Below are positions 1 to 12,000 of a stretch of DNA of 43,254 nucleotides, one piece after another. Positions within the stretch are counted from its first letter, which is position 1. Each line of letters opens with the position of its first letter. Below the pieces are notes generated by a model. The model ran no database searches. It was not told the origin of the DNA and worked only from the letters and a program-made list of their open reading frames with translations. A program made the translations under genes and the position numbers. Source of the stretch: a virus. Location of the stretch: IMG/VR virus record IMGVR_UViG_3300009173_002997, positions 1 through 43,254 of that record, one strand, 5' to 3'.

Positions 1-3000
1 TCTCTGACCTTACTTTCGTACATGAAATAATATGACCAATAAGAATATGTTCCGGTTAAAGAAGCGGTTTCGGCGGTTATCACATCTCCAGCGTTTACCG
101 AAATGCTTGTAGAATTACCAACGTGACTCAGGTAACAATAACCACGTGTTAAAGTCGGGCCAGTAATAGTTTGATTTATGATTCCGTTCACTCTAATTAT
201 GACGTCAGTCACAATACCTGTGCGTGGAGTGCAGTCTCTCACTCTGAATTCTAAAGTCATCGTTCCTGTAGATACGGCGGTATGTTTTAATACTTTATCC
301 CCCATCATCGTCTTGCCGTCGTCTCCACTGCCGATTATTTTCGTGCCATTATTGCCAGCGGCACAATCTACCTCAGAACAATAAAAGGGCTGATTATAGT
401 AATCATAGCAAACTGTCGTTAAGCTGCAGTTGTCTTGACAAACAGTTTCTGGTAATCTAGGCGGTAATTTAGGTTCAACCCAAATTCCGAGCCCTCGCTC
501 GAGTTGGCTACCGTACGCTGAGGCAGCAAATCTGTGAGACCCCAACCTTGTTAACGTGTTCGTCGGCGCCACGATTACGTCAGAAAAAACATGTAATCCT
601 TCTTCTCCATTGGCTACATAAATAAAATCTCCATCTCCCCAAACATCATAATGGCTAGGCAAGAACCCCGCAGTATGGTGGGCCCCCGTACTATTTTCTA
701 GCGCAGTTTGATCAGCTCCAACGTGAGCAAAAGATGTGCCATCAAAAGAAAAAATATTTACTGCGCTGTCGTCAGCGACATACCCCGTGCATGCGTAAAT
801 ATAGTTTTCATCCCCCCAAATCTTTTTCACATTCCTCGTGCGTGATGTTTTTATACTATCCTTAAGAATCAAAGATACTCCGTCAAAAACGAAAGCATGT
901 AATCCAGAATTATTACCCATATAAATGTATTGCCCGTCACTCCAAACGCCATCTGCACCCTGTTCGTCAGATAAAGCTGACATAGTTTTGAAAGTTAAGC
1001 TCCCGGCGTTATCGACGGAATAAACATATAACCCACTATACGCATCTGGATCGACTACAGCGCTGTTATCGCCGCCTTTGAGGGTTGCGTAAATATAAGT
1101 TCCATCTCCAGTAATATTTCTAAACCCTTCTTCCGCTCCAACCGACGCATTCGGGAAAGTTCCTTGAAGCGAAGCGGTAGATACGTTAGTTAGAATACCA
1201 TTATCATCAACGGAATAGACTTCTATCCTAGAGTCTCCAGTTGTTGGCACTGAGGGGTCGATACAATTAAAACAACCATTAGCTACATAGACGAAACTTC
1301 CATCCCCCCAAACCCCACAAGCTGAACCACCGCCAACGTGAGAACTTTTATGCGTTAGATTCCCCACGCCATCATCAGAGTAAACATGTAGACCATTGCT
1401 TTCGTAAGTCACGTAAATAAAATTATTTTGACCGTTTGTAATGTCTTTATCTCCCCAAACTGCGGTCGCCTCTGCGAAGTTATTCGCGAGTGCCCCGGAA
1501 GAGCTGGTTATCCCAGTATCGTCAGAATCTACAGGAGTTATTCCCCCAGCCTCACTAACAGAATAAGTTTGTACGCCAGCTCGACCATTAGCAATATAAG
1601 CAATTCTCCCCACAGGCTTAGCTGTTGTTGTCGTAGTTGGCTCAGCGGTTGTCGTCGTCGGATAAGGATTCCATCCTCCCGAACAACTACTGCATGAATT
1701 GCACAAATACCAAGATAATTGATCAGTAACGTCGACGGGTATTGTCAAAGCCGGATAAATACTAATAGTTGAGGGGCAACCACTTCCTTCGGTAATGCTT
1801 AAAATAGTATGATAATATGTCCCCGCATACGACCCGCTATCGACCTTTAAATATATACAGTCCTTTTCTTTCCAAGTCGTTTGTATTTGGGTTTGCGTCG
1901 AAGGCGTGTCGCAGAACTTAAGTACGCTACTTCCTATGGGGTAAGTATAAGCGCCACTACCGCCAGAGAGGTCGACAACGTACTGAGATCTATTTTCTGC
2001 ATTTTCTGGGCAAAAATTTTGATTACAAACATTACCGTAACAATCAGAAAGGTTTGTTGTCGCTTGAGATATGTCTGTATAATAAGTGCTCATTATTATA
2101 TCTGCACCCCACCTTGTTGTGTCAACATTTCCCGTGGGATTTATGTTACCGCTTTGGAATGGAATTATAACATTTCTTTCTGTATTTTCTGAATTATCTC
2201 TTACGATTATCCAATCCGTATTACCAGAATTAGAAATGTCATCAGCGGCTCCAGAAGGAATATATCCTATAATTAGTACTGCGTGGCCCTTCGCCTTTCC
2301 GGACCAATAGGGGGTGGCTGCAATCATTTGGGTGTAAATTTCACCATTATCGTAGTCTACCGTGACTTCGTCATTAATGTGATAATAGCCAATTCCATCT
2401 CCTATCGCAGCTGAGGTAGTCTGTTTCTCTAGCGTATGCGTTGTGTTCGGAAAGTTTGCTGGCATAACGACTGGGGCAATAGGCTGTATACTCCACCCCT
2501 GCATATGCGCGATGACGGTTCTTCCGTCGTCTATTTCTGTCCTTATTGTTTCCCAAGTTATAGCTGGGTTTACCCCCGCAATCATATAATTTCCGTCTAA
2601 CATTCCATCTAGCGAATTATCTATCCAATGTCGGGGAAGAATTCCTTGAGGCTGTTCTGGCACCTCTAGCGGAAGTTCTACGTTAGACGGATAAGAGGTG
2701 GCGGGGTGAAGTGCGCCCATATGAAAAACCATTCCAATAACATTGTCGTATCCGGCAACCCTATAAAAATCTTTTAACCCCCTGTATGCGCCCATTACGC
2801 TCGTTCCTAAATCGCTTTCATCCTCAATTAATCCATCTCCGATTCTTGTCCCCGCCGGAGAAGGCTGAGTTACATCTTCGGAAGAGTTACTGGTATTCAT
2901 AAACCACCCAAAGTCTGTTAGCTCGCAAGCCCCAACAGTCGCAGGATTTATTGAGTAAAAAGATGGAATTTGATTAACCTGAGGTCTCCATATAGGTCCG

Positions 3001-6000
3001 TCTATCAAATAATCTCCCCATCCATGCCCCCCTCCTTTCGTTGATGATTCGTTCCATTTTATTGTACCGTCAATTCCTATAGAATCTTGGCCAAGTATAC
3101 CGCCGTCGATCTTATCGTCTATTCCATGTAGATGCCCGTAAGATTTATCTGGTAAAGCTAAATTACCTTGCGTATTTAAATGCCCCAGCTGAGAAGCGGC
3201 TGAAGCTGGAGAGCTCCAAGCGTAAAAACCGTCACTATTACCTACGCTAGATTCCGATATGTACAAGCCCGTGATAGGTCCGGTCGTATTTACGCTAGTT
3301 CTTTCGTAGAATTTAGGTTGATTCCAGTTTGGCACATTTCCTTCAACAAAGATCGTCGGAGCAACTATAACCTGTACGCCAGCGGTTTTATAGTTTGAGG
3401 TGGCAGACAGAAGAGTATTGCTACTGTCCACCAACGCCACATAAATTGTATGAGTCCCTTTAGTAAGTTCTGTAATCGTAGCGGTATTTCCCGAGAGGAC
3501 TTGGTTCCCTCCCGCAGCCCCACTTGCTGGAAAAGGTGTATCGATTCGCCAAGCCCAATGGTCATGAGCATTATTTACATCGACTACGCTAACTTTTAAT
3601 TCCGGCACATTACCCAACGAGTTGTAGGTTGGAAAGTCTGGCTTGGTTATGGATATCCTCAATTCTGGCGCGGGAGTAGTAGTCGTTGGAGCAGCGGTTG
3701 TAGTCGGCAGTGGAGTAGTAGTAGTAACGGGACATGGAACATTGGAGTCTTTTTCGTCCCACAATCCACTTTGTTTTTTGTAAAAATTTGTGATACTTCC
3801 TTCTTCGTCTACTTTTATCCAAAAGTCTCCGTTTAAAGCGCATACTGGGTTAACTTTAGAAACGTACAGCTCTCCCGTTCCCCCGGGGCACCCTCCCTTA
3901 CAAATAGTTACCTTGTCTCCGTTGACTACGCTATTTAATACAGAAACGTCACACAGGGGTTCTATGTTTATAAAATCATTTACGATACTAATTATTCTTA
4001 CTTCCGCAGAGACCCTTTTGTCGCATCGTTCGTCTGACGAAGTCAGACAATAGATGCCATCTTCTTCGATGCAACTCGTGACCGTTGTGGGCGCTGGCGT
4101 AGTTGGGGCTGCCGTCGTCGTTGTCGTTGCTCCTTGACTAGCTCCATCGTTCCATTTATGAACTATAATGCCCCCACCTACCGCAGCGGTATAAACGAAA
4201 TCACTACTGTCTCCCAAAACGTCAACCGCTGGCCATGACGCCCCATTATTTGGGTCTGCATAGTGAGCTGAATCTGACGCTAATAGATTAAGGCTTCCAT
4301 TGTTTTGGTTTACTCCGTACGCTAGGAGCCCTCCTGCATAGTTCGCTACAAATAAATACGCTCCCTTACTCCATATTTCGTAAGCGTAATGCGCTGAACC
4401 CGATTGAGCGTTTTCAATATGATTGGCCAACAAGGTTAACGTTCCACTGCTTGTCGAATATACATTTATGCCACCCGACATATTCGCAGAATATATAAAA
4501 TTACCATCTCCCCAAACGTCTAGTATAGCCTCATTGTTTACGTCCACATAAGTGCTTGTGTTTGTGAATGTGTTTGTCGTTGAATCTATAGAATAAACAT
4601 CTATTCCATTATATCCATTAGCTAAATAAACATAGGTCCCACTAGACCAAACTCCGTAAGCGTGGCTACCTGTGGGCGCAAACCTTGTCACAAAATTTAA
4701 ATTAGAATCATATACACCAAGACCAAAAAGGTCCTCAGCGGCATAAAGGTAATTATCGTCTTGAAACAAATTTAGAGCCATTGTCGCCCCAGACACGCTG
4801 CTGCTTCCTCCGGCAGTTAGAAGACCATTTGCGTCCACGGTATATATTTGTATTCCGTCTAACCCATTCGCAACATATATGTCGTTTCCTGAATTCTTTT
4901 TACCCCAAATACCAAGAAATGTTTTCGTTGAATATGGAATTTGGTGCAGCTCAGTTAGAAAACCTTGCGCGTCTTTACTGAAAACGTATAAGCCTCCATC
5001 TGTGCCTGCGCCAGAATCTACGGCGTAAACAAAGTTGTCGTTAGAATATACCCCAATACAATTGGATAAAAATCCAGATTGCTGCACGTAATCTAATGAA
5101 GCTGATGAAGAAGGCGTCGCAGTTGTGGTTGTAGTCGTTGTTCCGCTGGTTACCGCACTAAAAATGCCGGATCTTTGATTCACCAGACAATCTCTCATTC
5201 TGCCGCTTTGACCGCTTGTGAACATGTTCATACAGGCATCATCAGTATAATCCATATAGTTTTCCCACATATCTGGGTCAGCTAAATTTGGACAAGTATC
5301 CTTAGATTCCTGTGGACAGCCAATGTTATACATGCCCGAAACTGGAGTATCACTTACCAAGTCGTCTACCTCACAATTTCCATCTCCCCATATATGAAAT
5401 AAATTAAGATAATGCCCAACCTCATGTGTCGCTGTCCTTCCGAGATTATAAGGGGCGCCGCCGCTCCCCAGTCCGGGTAAAGATGAAGCGCTAATAACTA
5501 TTCCGTCTGAAGCGGGCAACCCTCCGGGGAATTGTGCGTACCCCAATATCCCTCCGTCAATTAAACAAACCCATATATTTAAAAACGCCGTTGGATTATG
5601 AACATCGCTGCCGCCGGTGGCAGCATATTTCATACTGTCATCAGCTAAAAATATTTCTGATGTTGTTACTCTGTTTATGTCTGCCGCGCTCCAAGAAAAT
5701 TGAATTTGTGTATCTATGTTTTTGCTAGCCCATCTAGCTGGATCATTTCCATGAGTATTCCTGAAGTCGGCATTTAATACGTCTATTTGCCCTTGCAGTA
5801 TAGAAGGGTCTAGCGTTGCTTGCTGCGCGCTATCCACAATAACATGATAATATACTTTAATTTCATAAACAGGATGCGAGGAGAAGGGGCTATTTCTTTT
5901 TTCTTTTATTCTGTCTCTAGTTTTTAATTCTTGAGCAATGTAGTCTTCTTTAAAATTAGGATTTTTTTCAATATACTTACTTAACACCTTGGTCGTGGCG

Positions 6001-6083
6001 CAGACATGAACGTCCTCTACGTAAGGATCACTCCACGGTAGAGTTACGTGCTCGTCTTTCGGTATGTTGTTTGATTCTTTCAT
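1..6083 (-). CDS. Giant virion protein, partial: M43 pappalysin-like protease plus two beta-propellers
   Basis: The frame is open from ATG 6083 to the window edge (at least 2027 codons), so the C-terminus is missing. Residues about 60-310 look like an M43 (pappalysin/cytophagalysin) zinc metallopeptidase: HEVGHYLNLFH at 220-230 fits HExxHxxGxxH except that the Gly is Asn227, and a Met-turn (YMDY, Met277) follows before a C-terminal GQxxRM. Residues about 330-645 and 1490-1870 each contain seven blades of a WGDG..YVAN..G..VYS type, so each is probably a seven-bladed propeller. Thr/Pro-rich linkers separate the domains. Between the propellers, Cys1053, His1267 (GHAVLIIGY) and Asn1297 (RDNS) could form a papain-like site, which is speculative. 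The start lies 4 nt after the stop of the 3753-aa gene. It is probably a secreted or virion adhesin with proteolytic capacity. The domain calls come from motif reading, not a search. Confidence 0.85.
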   Translation of the reverse strand, partial: MKESNNIPKDEHVTLPWSDPYVEDVHVCATTKVLSKYIEKNPNFKEDYIAQELKTRDRIKEKRNSPFSSHPVYEIKVYYHVIVDSAQQATLDPSILQGQIDVLNADFRNTHGNDPARWASKNIDTQIQFSWSAADINRVTTSEIFLADDSMKYAATGGSDVHNPTAFLNIWVCLIDGGILGYAQFPGGLPASDGIVISASSLPGLGSGGAPYNLGRTATHEVGHYLNLFHIWGDGNCEVDDLVSDTPVSGMYNIGCPQESKDTCPNLADPDMWENYMDYTDDACMNMFTSGQSGRMRDCLVNQRSGIFSAVTSGTTTTTTTATPSSSASLDYVQQSGFLSNCIGVYSNDNFVYAVDSGAGTDGGLYVFSKDAQGFLTELHQIPYSTKTFLGIWGKKNSGNDIYVANGLDGIQIYTVDANGLLTAGGSSSVSGATMALNLFQDDNYLYAAEDLFGLGVYDSNLNFVTRFAPTGSHAYGVWSSGTYVYLANGYNGIDVYSIDSTTNTFTNTSTYVDVNNEAILDVWGDGNFIYSANMSGGINVYSTSSGTLTLLANHIENAQSGSAHYAYEIWSKGAYLFVANYAGGLLAYGVNQNNGSLNLLASDSAHYADPNNGASWPAVDVLGDSSDFVYTAAVGGGIIVHKWNDGASQGATTTTTAAPTTPAPTTVTSCIEEDGIYCLTSSDERCDKRVSAEVRIISIVNDFINIEPLCDVSVLNSVVNGDKVTICKGGCPGGTGELYVSKVNPVCALNGDFWIKVDEEGSITNFYKKQSGLWDEKDSNVPCPVTTTTPLPTTTAAPTTTTPAPELRISITKPDFPTYNSLGNVPELKVSVVDVNNAHDHWAWRIDTPFPASGAAGGNQVLSGNTATITELTKGTHTIYVALVDSSNTLLSATSNYKTAGVQVIVAPTIFVEGNVPNWNQPKFYERTSVNTTGPITGLYISESSVGNSDGFYAWSSPASAASQLGHLNTQGNLALPDKSYGHLHGIDDKIDGGILGQDSIGIDGTIKWNESSTKGGGHGWGDYLIDGPIWRPQVNQIPSFYSINPATVGACELTDFGWFMNTSNSSEDVTQPSPAGTRIGDGLIEDESDLGTSVMGAYRGLKDFYRVAGYDNVIGMVFHMGALHPATSYPSNVELPLEVPEQPQGILPRHWIDNSLDGMLDGNYMIAGVNPAITWETIRTEIDDGRTVIAHMQGWSIQPIAPVVMPANFPNTTHTLEKQTTSAAIGDGIGYYHINDEVTVDYDNGEIYTQMIAATPYWSGKAKGHAVLIIGYIPSGAADDISNSGNTDWIIVRDNSENTERNVIIPFQSGNINPTGNVDTTRWGADIIMSTYYTDISQATTNLSDCYGNVCNQNFCPENAENRSQYVVDLSGGSGAYTYPIGSSVLKFCDTPSTQTQIQTTWKEKDCIYLKVDSGSYAGTYYHTILSITEGSGCPSTISIYPALTIPVDVTDQLSWYLCNSCSSCSGGWNPYPTTTTAEPTTTTTAKPVGRIAYIANGRAGVQTYSVSEAGGITPVDSDDTGITSSSGALANNFAEATAVWGDKDITNGQNNFIYVTYESNGLHVYSDDGVGNLTHKSSHVGGGSACGVWGDGSFVYVANGCFNCIDPSVPTTGDSRIEVYSVDDNGILTNVSTASLQGTFPNASVGAEEGFRNITGDGTYIYATLKGGDNSAVVDPDAYSGLYVYSVDNAGSLTFKTMSALSDEQGADGVWSDGQYIYMGNNSGLHAFVFDGVSLILKDSIKTSRTRNVKKIWGDENYIYACTGYVADDSAVNIFSFDGTSFAHVGADQTALENSTGAHHTAGFLPSHYDVWGDGDFIYVANGEEGLHVFSDVIVAPTNTLTRLGSHRFAASAYGSQLERGLGIWVEPKLPPRLPETVCQDNCSLTTVCYDYYNQPFYCSEVDCAAGNNGTKIIGSGDDGKTMMGDKVLKHTAVSTGTMTLEFRVRDCTPRTGIVTDVIIRVNGIINQTITGPTLTRGYCYLSHVGNSTSISVNAGDVITAETASLTGTYSYWSYYFMYESKVR

Positions 6084-6087
6084 TTTA

Positions 6088-9000
6088 TTATGTTCCGCAG
6101 AAATCGCAACCGCACGTCCCGCCGCTTTGGCCTGTTGCGCACGGGGAAGTGAGTCTCAAGCCGGTGGTCGCGCCACCAAGGGCTTCCCATTCGTCAAACC
6201 AGTTTATGTCAGCGTCGTTAACGTCCCATGGGTCAGCATTGGTTTCGCTACCCGTGGGTCCCGATCCAGCCGAACCCATGCCGGTGCCATATGTATACTT
6301 AGCAAAATTTGGAATAAATATACAACCCGCTGCCGCTTCTCCGCCACATGACTCTCCGATGCTCCATCCTGACCAATTGGTGGAGTTTTCTATGCCGTTA
6401 ACTAAATTTGAGAAGTCGCAGAAATAGAATTGTTTATCTACCCCGTTTTCTTGCACAAACTGCCCGCCAACGCCATCACAAATATGCCCCATGTAAACAA
6501 TCGGGGTGGGTATGGGCATCGGTGTCGTGGTTAAGCCGCCGCCGCCTGCAAGTACGTATCTTCTTACCGTGCTCTCATCGCAACAGCCCCCAGAGGGCGG
6601 CTGGGAAATTTCTTCGCAGCCGGGGCAGTTGACGAAAGCGTTGCACCACTCTACGGATGTAGCGTTTGTTCCGGTAGCTTCTTCCGGACCAAACCAGGGC
6701 GACCCGAGAGCGGGATTGGCTGAATTATACGGGCATTCTGGATTCGACTGATATTCAAACACGGGATCGCCATTGGCATCGAGGGTGCCCGTATCCTCCA
6801 CCAAAGACGCTATGTATGGTGAGTAGGTAGAGGAAGCCGTTGAGCCACCGAAATCATCCACCGATGAGATAACGCACATTTGGTTATTGCCCGCAGCCGC
6901 AGTCATCCACATATAATAAGTAATTGGGGTGCTACCCGCTAGCGGAGCGGGGTTCGTGTGAGACCATACCTGTTTTCCGTTAAACCGCTCGTCCCCAGCG
7001 GCCCCAACGTTTTGCCACCCCTCGTTTGGTTCGTCGGGCTGGGTATAACTCGCTGGCACGGTAGTTAAAAGCCAATTTCCATCCAAGTCACCGAGCTGAA
7101 GCCCGCCCGCTGGCAACTGACCACCGCCCGCACTCGCGCCGTCCATGCCATCTATACAGACATTCGAGCATACGTAGACCGGATTCTCACATACACAAGT
7201 GCAACCCAGATCTCCCTTGGTGCAATCTTCTCCTTCTTGATCGTGACCCACGTCGTACGTACATTTTTCAACTTCAGGAGTTTCACAACATGGGTCAGGC
7301 AGTGCTCCGCATTGCGTTGGGCGAGATTCTGGAGCAGCTCCATTCGCCATCCATTCGCAGCACGACATATCGTCCACGATGTTTCCGTCAACGTCAACTT
7401 TTGTCATGAATTTAATTTTATCATAAGCTGCCCGTAAGGCGGGGCCGCCGCCGGGCTGACCGAATCCAAAGCCCATGCTCCTCAGGCTGGCGTCGATGGG
7501 GTTCACAGCTCCTTGATCGGCAAACGCATCTACGACGTCTTGGTCCCCTCCTCCAAGCCTTCCGGCCCGGAAATAATTAGCCGCAGAACTTGTACTGATT
7601 GCCTCGACGAAGAACGGGCCATCTTCGCATCTGTTCACTATCAACTCGTTGGTGGAAACCCCCGAGGCGAGATCAGAGGTCACGACCCAAGTATCATCTG
7701 TCAGGCCAAAATTCGGGGTCCCGTTATATTCCAAATAATAACAATGCGTTGCGCAGTCGCACTCTACCCAGCCTTGGTTGGATCTGTATTCCCATTCATC
7801 AAGTCTTCTTCCGCTGCCCTGCCCCGGCGCTTCGTCAGCGACAGCTTGGGCGGGTGACTTCATGGATGGAGCCGTGGGTCGGCTATCTCGATCATCAGAC
7901 CATGCCCGCCCACCTGCTGCGTGATACGGCTCAATTTGATTAATGTAAGTGTAATCTTGCACTCTGTAGCATTTATCTTCTCCGGTGACATTGATCGGTT
8001 GTACGTAACTTCCATCATCTGGGGCTACGCCGTTGCATGAGGTCTCTTGCCCCATTGCCCAATCTTTTTTCCCATAGCCTTTTCTCTTAATTTTTTGTGT
8101 TAGATGGTTTTGGTCTTCTTTGTTGGGGTAGAAGTCTCTATCCCATATGGGGATATCATTTTTGTTTAGGTCCCCCTTGTTCGGCGAGAAGGCTGCGTCT
8201 GGATTTTCTAAATCCGCTTCGTAATGACTATCCCTAGCGGGTTGCGAAATATCTGCGCAATTAAAATCAATGTGTCTCATATCACCGCCCCCAGCATCTT
8301 CTCCAAGCTGATCGACGCAGTCGTTCATATAAACAATATAATTTGTATCTACCGGCAGCAACTGATAAGTCGGAGGGAAAGAATCAACACCATGGTCTCC
8401 CCTAAACTTCCAGAAGCAAAAACATGGATCACTTGCCCATGAGCCAAGGCCCGTCGGAATCGGGTCACCTATATCACCGAGGGGACCATCGATTACAGCG
8501 TTTACACTGTCTTGCCCACTATTACAACTGGGATTCTGAAAATTGTAACTCGGTACGAATAATTTACCGCCATTCCCATTTACTTGGATCATTGTATTCA
8601 CCGCGGGCTTATTCGCGTTTGGCATGAAGGCGTCTCCCAACGCGTCGCCGAGAAGATCAACACCGGTGGCGTGTGCGGCTCCACCCACAATCAAAAATTT
8701 AGCTGTTGGATGGGTCGAAAGATAACCATTAATTTTTTTTGCCCAATGGATATTTCTTTTATTGATTGCATCATCTTCAAGGTTGATTCCAACAATGTCG
8801 ATACCTTCATCACTACACGCCTTGAATAATTCCATCCATTGATCTACCATCCTGTCCCCCGGCCAAGCTTCTGAGCAACAGAATCCACGTTCATCTTTAT
8901 CGGTAGGGTTGTCAGAAAATTGGCCACCGTGAGCGTGGGAGCCTATATCCCACGTCCCCATAGTGTGAAGCATTGCGTGATATTCTTTTGTGCCGGGTCC

Positions 9001-12000
9001 ACCTTTGGTAGCTAGCCATTCATTTAATATATCTTGGTGTGTTTTTACAGTGGCGCCTTCGGGAATAAGATCGTCTTTTATGGAAGTAGGTAAAGTGTAT
9101 TTACCTGTAGGCTTGCCGTCGGGGCCGAGTAACGGCATGTCACTTATATGCTCAAGGAATAATACATTAATATTTAAAGCTGCTATATTTTGCGTAATCC
9201 AATCAATGAAAGCAGGAATGCTATGCGAAGCCTCTGCGATCATAATGCCCCCTTGAACGGATCCTCCTGTTTGACCCGCTGACTGCGTGCTTCTTACGAT
9301 TGAAGCTTCCATAGAATAAACAAGTTGGCTGTTGGCGGGATTCTCACCATCTCCTTCAGCGCCGGAACATATAAGCGCCCTAGCACCTCTGTTGTCGACC
9401 ATAGTTACTGTTAATATGTTGTTCATTAGTCCAGCCGAGGTTGCTTGCGTGTTGTTGGCTCCTGCCGGAAGCTCTATTTTTATCTGAAAAGTTCTGGTTG
9501 CGCCTTCTCCAGAGCCCGGAATGGCCATAAACACCACAGGCGTTCCGCCTACCTGATTATTCCCGCGCGTCATGCTCGAAGTGAAGGCGAAACTCGCTCC
9601 AATTGGACAGACCGGGTTAGCGGTTGAGCCGTCCGCCGAGAAATGTACACCGCACTCTGCGGATCCATCTATGGTAGTGAAGGTGATATCGGTTACCATT
9701 CCACTCGCGAGTGTTCCGTCGCGTAACGTACGTATGATCCCGTCGCCAATCTCATTAATGTCGGTACCGTTTGTACCATTGGTGCCCACGGTAAGCGTTG
9801 CGGGGTTGCCAAACCTATCTGGGTCCCACCCCATATATACCGAATCGTCATTATTTATGGTTACGTAATGACCCAACCACGTCGGTGCGCCGACGGCATC
9901 CCATGTAATAACCGGCGTACTGCCGAAGAAATCCGTCGTCGGTGACGACAAAATAACCTCGAAAACCTCATCGCTTTCCGGCAACTGGTCGGGATCGATA
10001 ACAAGCTCAATGACCATAACTTCATCGCCATCATTAAATGTTAGCGTCCCCGTTTTTACAGTTTGTTGACCGAGGGGATTTTCTCCGACCGCGATCAGGT
10101 CATCATCATCGGCAAAAGTATGGTACGGGGTGTTGGTGCCCGGCATCGACACCTCATAATTAACAGTAGCTGTTCCTCGTAATTCGTTAAATCTTTGAAC
10201 ATGAACCTGATGTATGGTCTTTCTCGGGGAGCCGGTTTCGGGATTTATTCGTTGGGGCTCCTTAGCTCCAGTCCCCTCTCTAACTCTCGATTCGTAATCA
10301 GGTAGCCACTCCCACCCCCGCTTCGCGCCGTCCATCACCAAGGTCCTATATGCAAATCTAAAATAAGTAGCTTCAGGTGGAGCAGCTGTTGTCGTAACGC
10401 ACTCCATTTCGCTATGAATATTTGGTTCAGAATTACCGCAACAATCTTCCATGAAGCCGCGCTGGTCATTATGCCCAAGCCCCATCCCATCCCCCGCGTC
10501 AGTCCAAGCTGTGAAGTCGGTTATACTGGTTGCACCAAGAATAGTATCCTGAGGGTCCAGCACAATGCCCCGCGGCGCTTCCATGGCGTTAAAGGTCCTC
10601 ATCGCCTCATTGCTATGTATCCCGCTACAAGCCTTTTTGTTTTGATTTACAAGCACGCCATCAATTTCTAGACTTGGGTCTACGAAAATCCATTCATTTA
10701 GCCCTTCTTCGAATTCCGAGCAGATATCCCCCCGGACACAACAGCTATATCCCTCCGCGAGCAGGGAAACGGGATTAGCCGATATAGAAAAGGCATGGTC
10801 GACGCTTTCGGTGTTCGCGCTCCCCAGATCATCCTTGACATTGAAAAACGTCTTGCACCCAGAAACGGGTGGTATCACTCTGCTTTGCGTACCCCTGAGA
10901 GTTATCGCACTCGGCCCGTACGGCTTGGTTAAATCTTGTTCACTTGCTCCCAACTGCAGGCCCGTGGTCAGGTCTATGTTACTGATGCCCTTCCCAAAGG
11001 AGAGATGTTCTTCAAGCGTTTTTTCGGGGTCGGCTGAAAAATACATCCACCCAGCGCCCCAAGTCACAGATAGGTTGGGGCGTTCACCATACGCCACGAA
11101 GTCGCCGCCCAAATCCGCCTCGTTTCCGCAGATGGGAGCTTCAAAACTGCAGAAATGTTCGTTGTCCTTGAGCATCCGACTGGAGCAATTAAGCTGCGCT
11201 GAAGAAGGCCCACCTGCCCCAATATATGTAGGGAGAAGTCCTCTCACCTGTTCCTTTCCGCCGAGCTCTGCGTCGATTTCAAATCGCACCATCGAGTGCC
11301 AGCCATACCCCTTTAATATTGGTATACCATCCGGCTTGCGCTCCTCCGCCGACGAAGCTTCCACTCTAAGGGCGAAGTTGCTCCAATAGCCGATCTCATC
11401 GTCCCGATTCTCGAAGGTCAATCCGGTAATGATTGGCGGCACTACGCTCTCAAGAATATCAAATTGACTTATATAATTATCGCTTGTCTCACCCGTTGGC
11501 AAACCAGTTGCGGGATCTGTGATTGCCTCATCTCTCTGACCAGTTCGAGCCATTTTTGTTAAATCGCCGGCTTTTGCGCTAAATTTTATAGTAGCCGGGG
11601 AGTTTTGTGGCAAATCAGTTACGGGATCTTCAGCCATGTTGATACACTCATCTCCCGAGAAACACGAACAATTATTGTCTGTGTGTGTAACATTTATTGA
11701 GCTTGAGCTAAAGTTGTCATCATACCATGCGTCGTTGAGTTCCATCTGGGCATAATCGATGGGGTCCCAACACGGGTCATCGTCGCACCATAATTTTTCC
11801 GGCTTGGTGCCGCCCTCAGACGTTAGGATGAGGGCTCGCCATTCATAACCATGTTGACTTTCGTACCCGGGCGGATGATCATCTTCATTCCACCGAATCG
11901 TATCACACCCCCCTCTCCTTTCTCCCACGGTCGAATATGGATGGGGCGCATTTGTTACGGTATATTGTAATATGTCGACGGTAAAAGACGGCACGTTGTT

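Noticed and set aside
10811-11389. 192-codon plus-strand ORF and other plus-strand ORFs within 6-17 kb
   Set aside because: They are shadows antisense to the 3753-aa gene. They have low-complexity or Ser/Arg/Pro-rich composition and no ribosome sites or family motifs.
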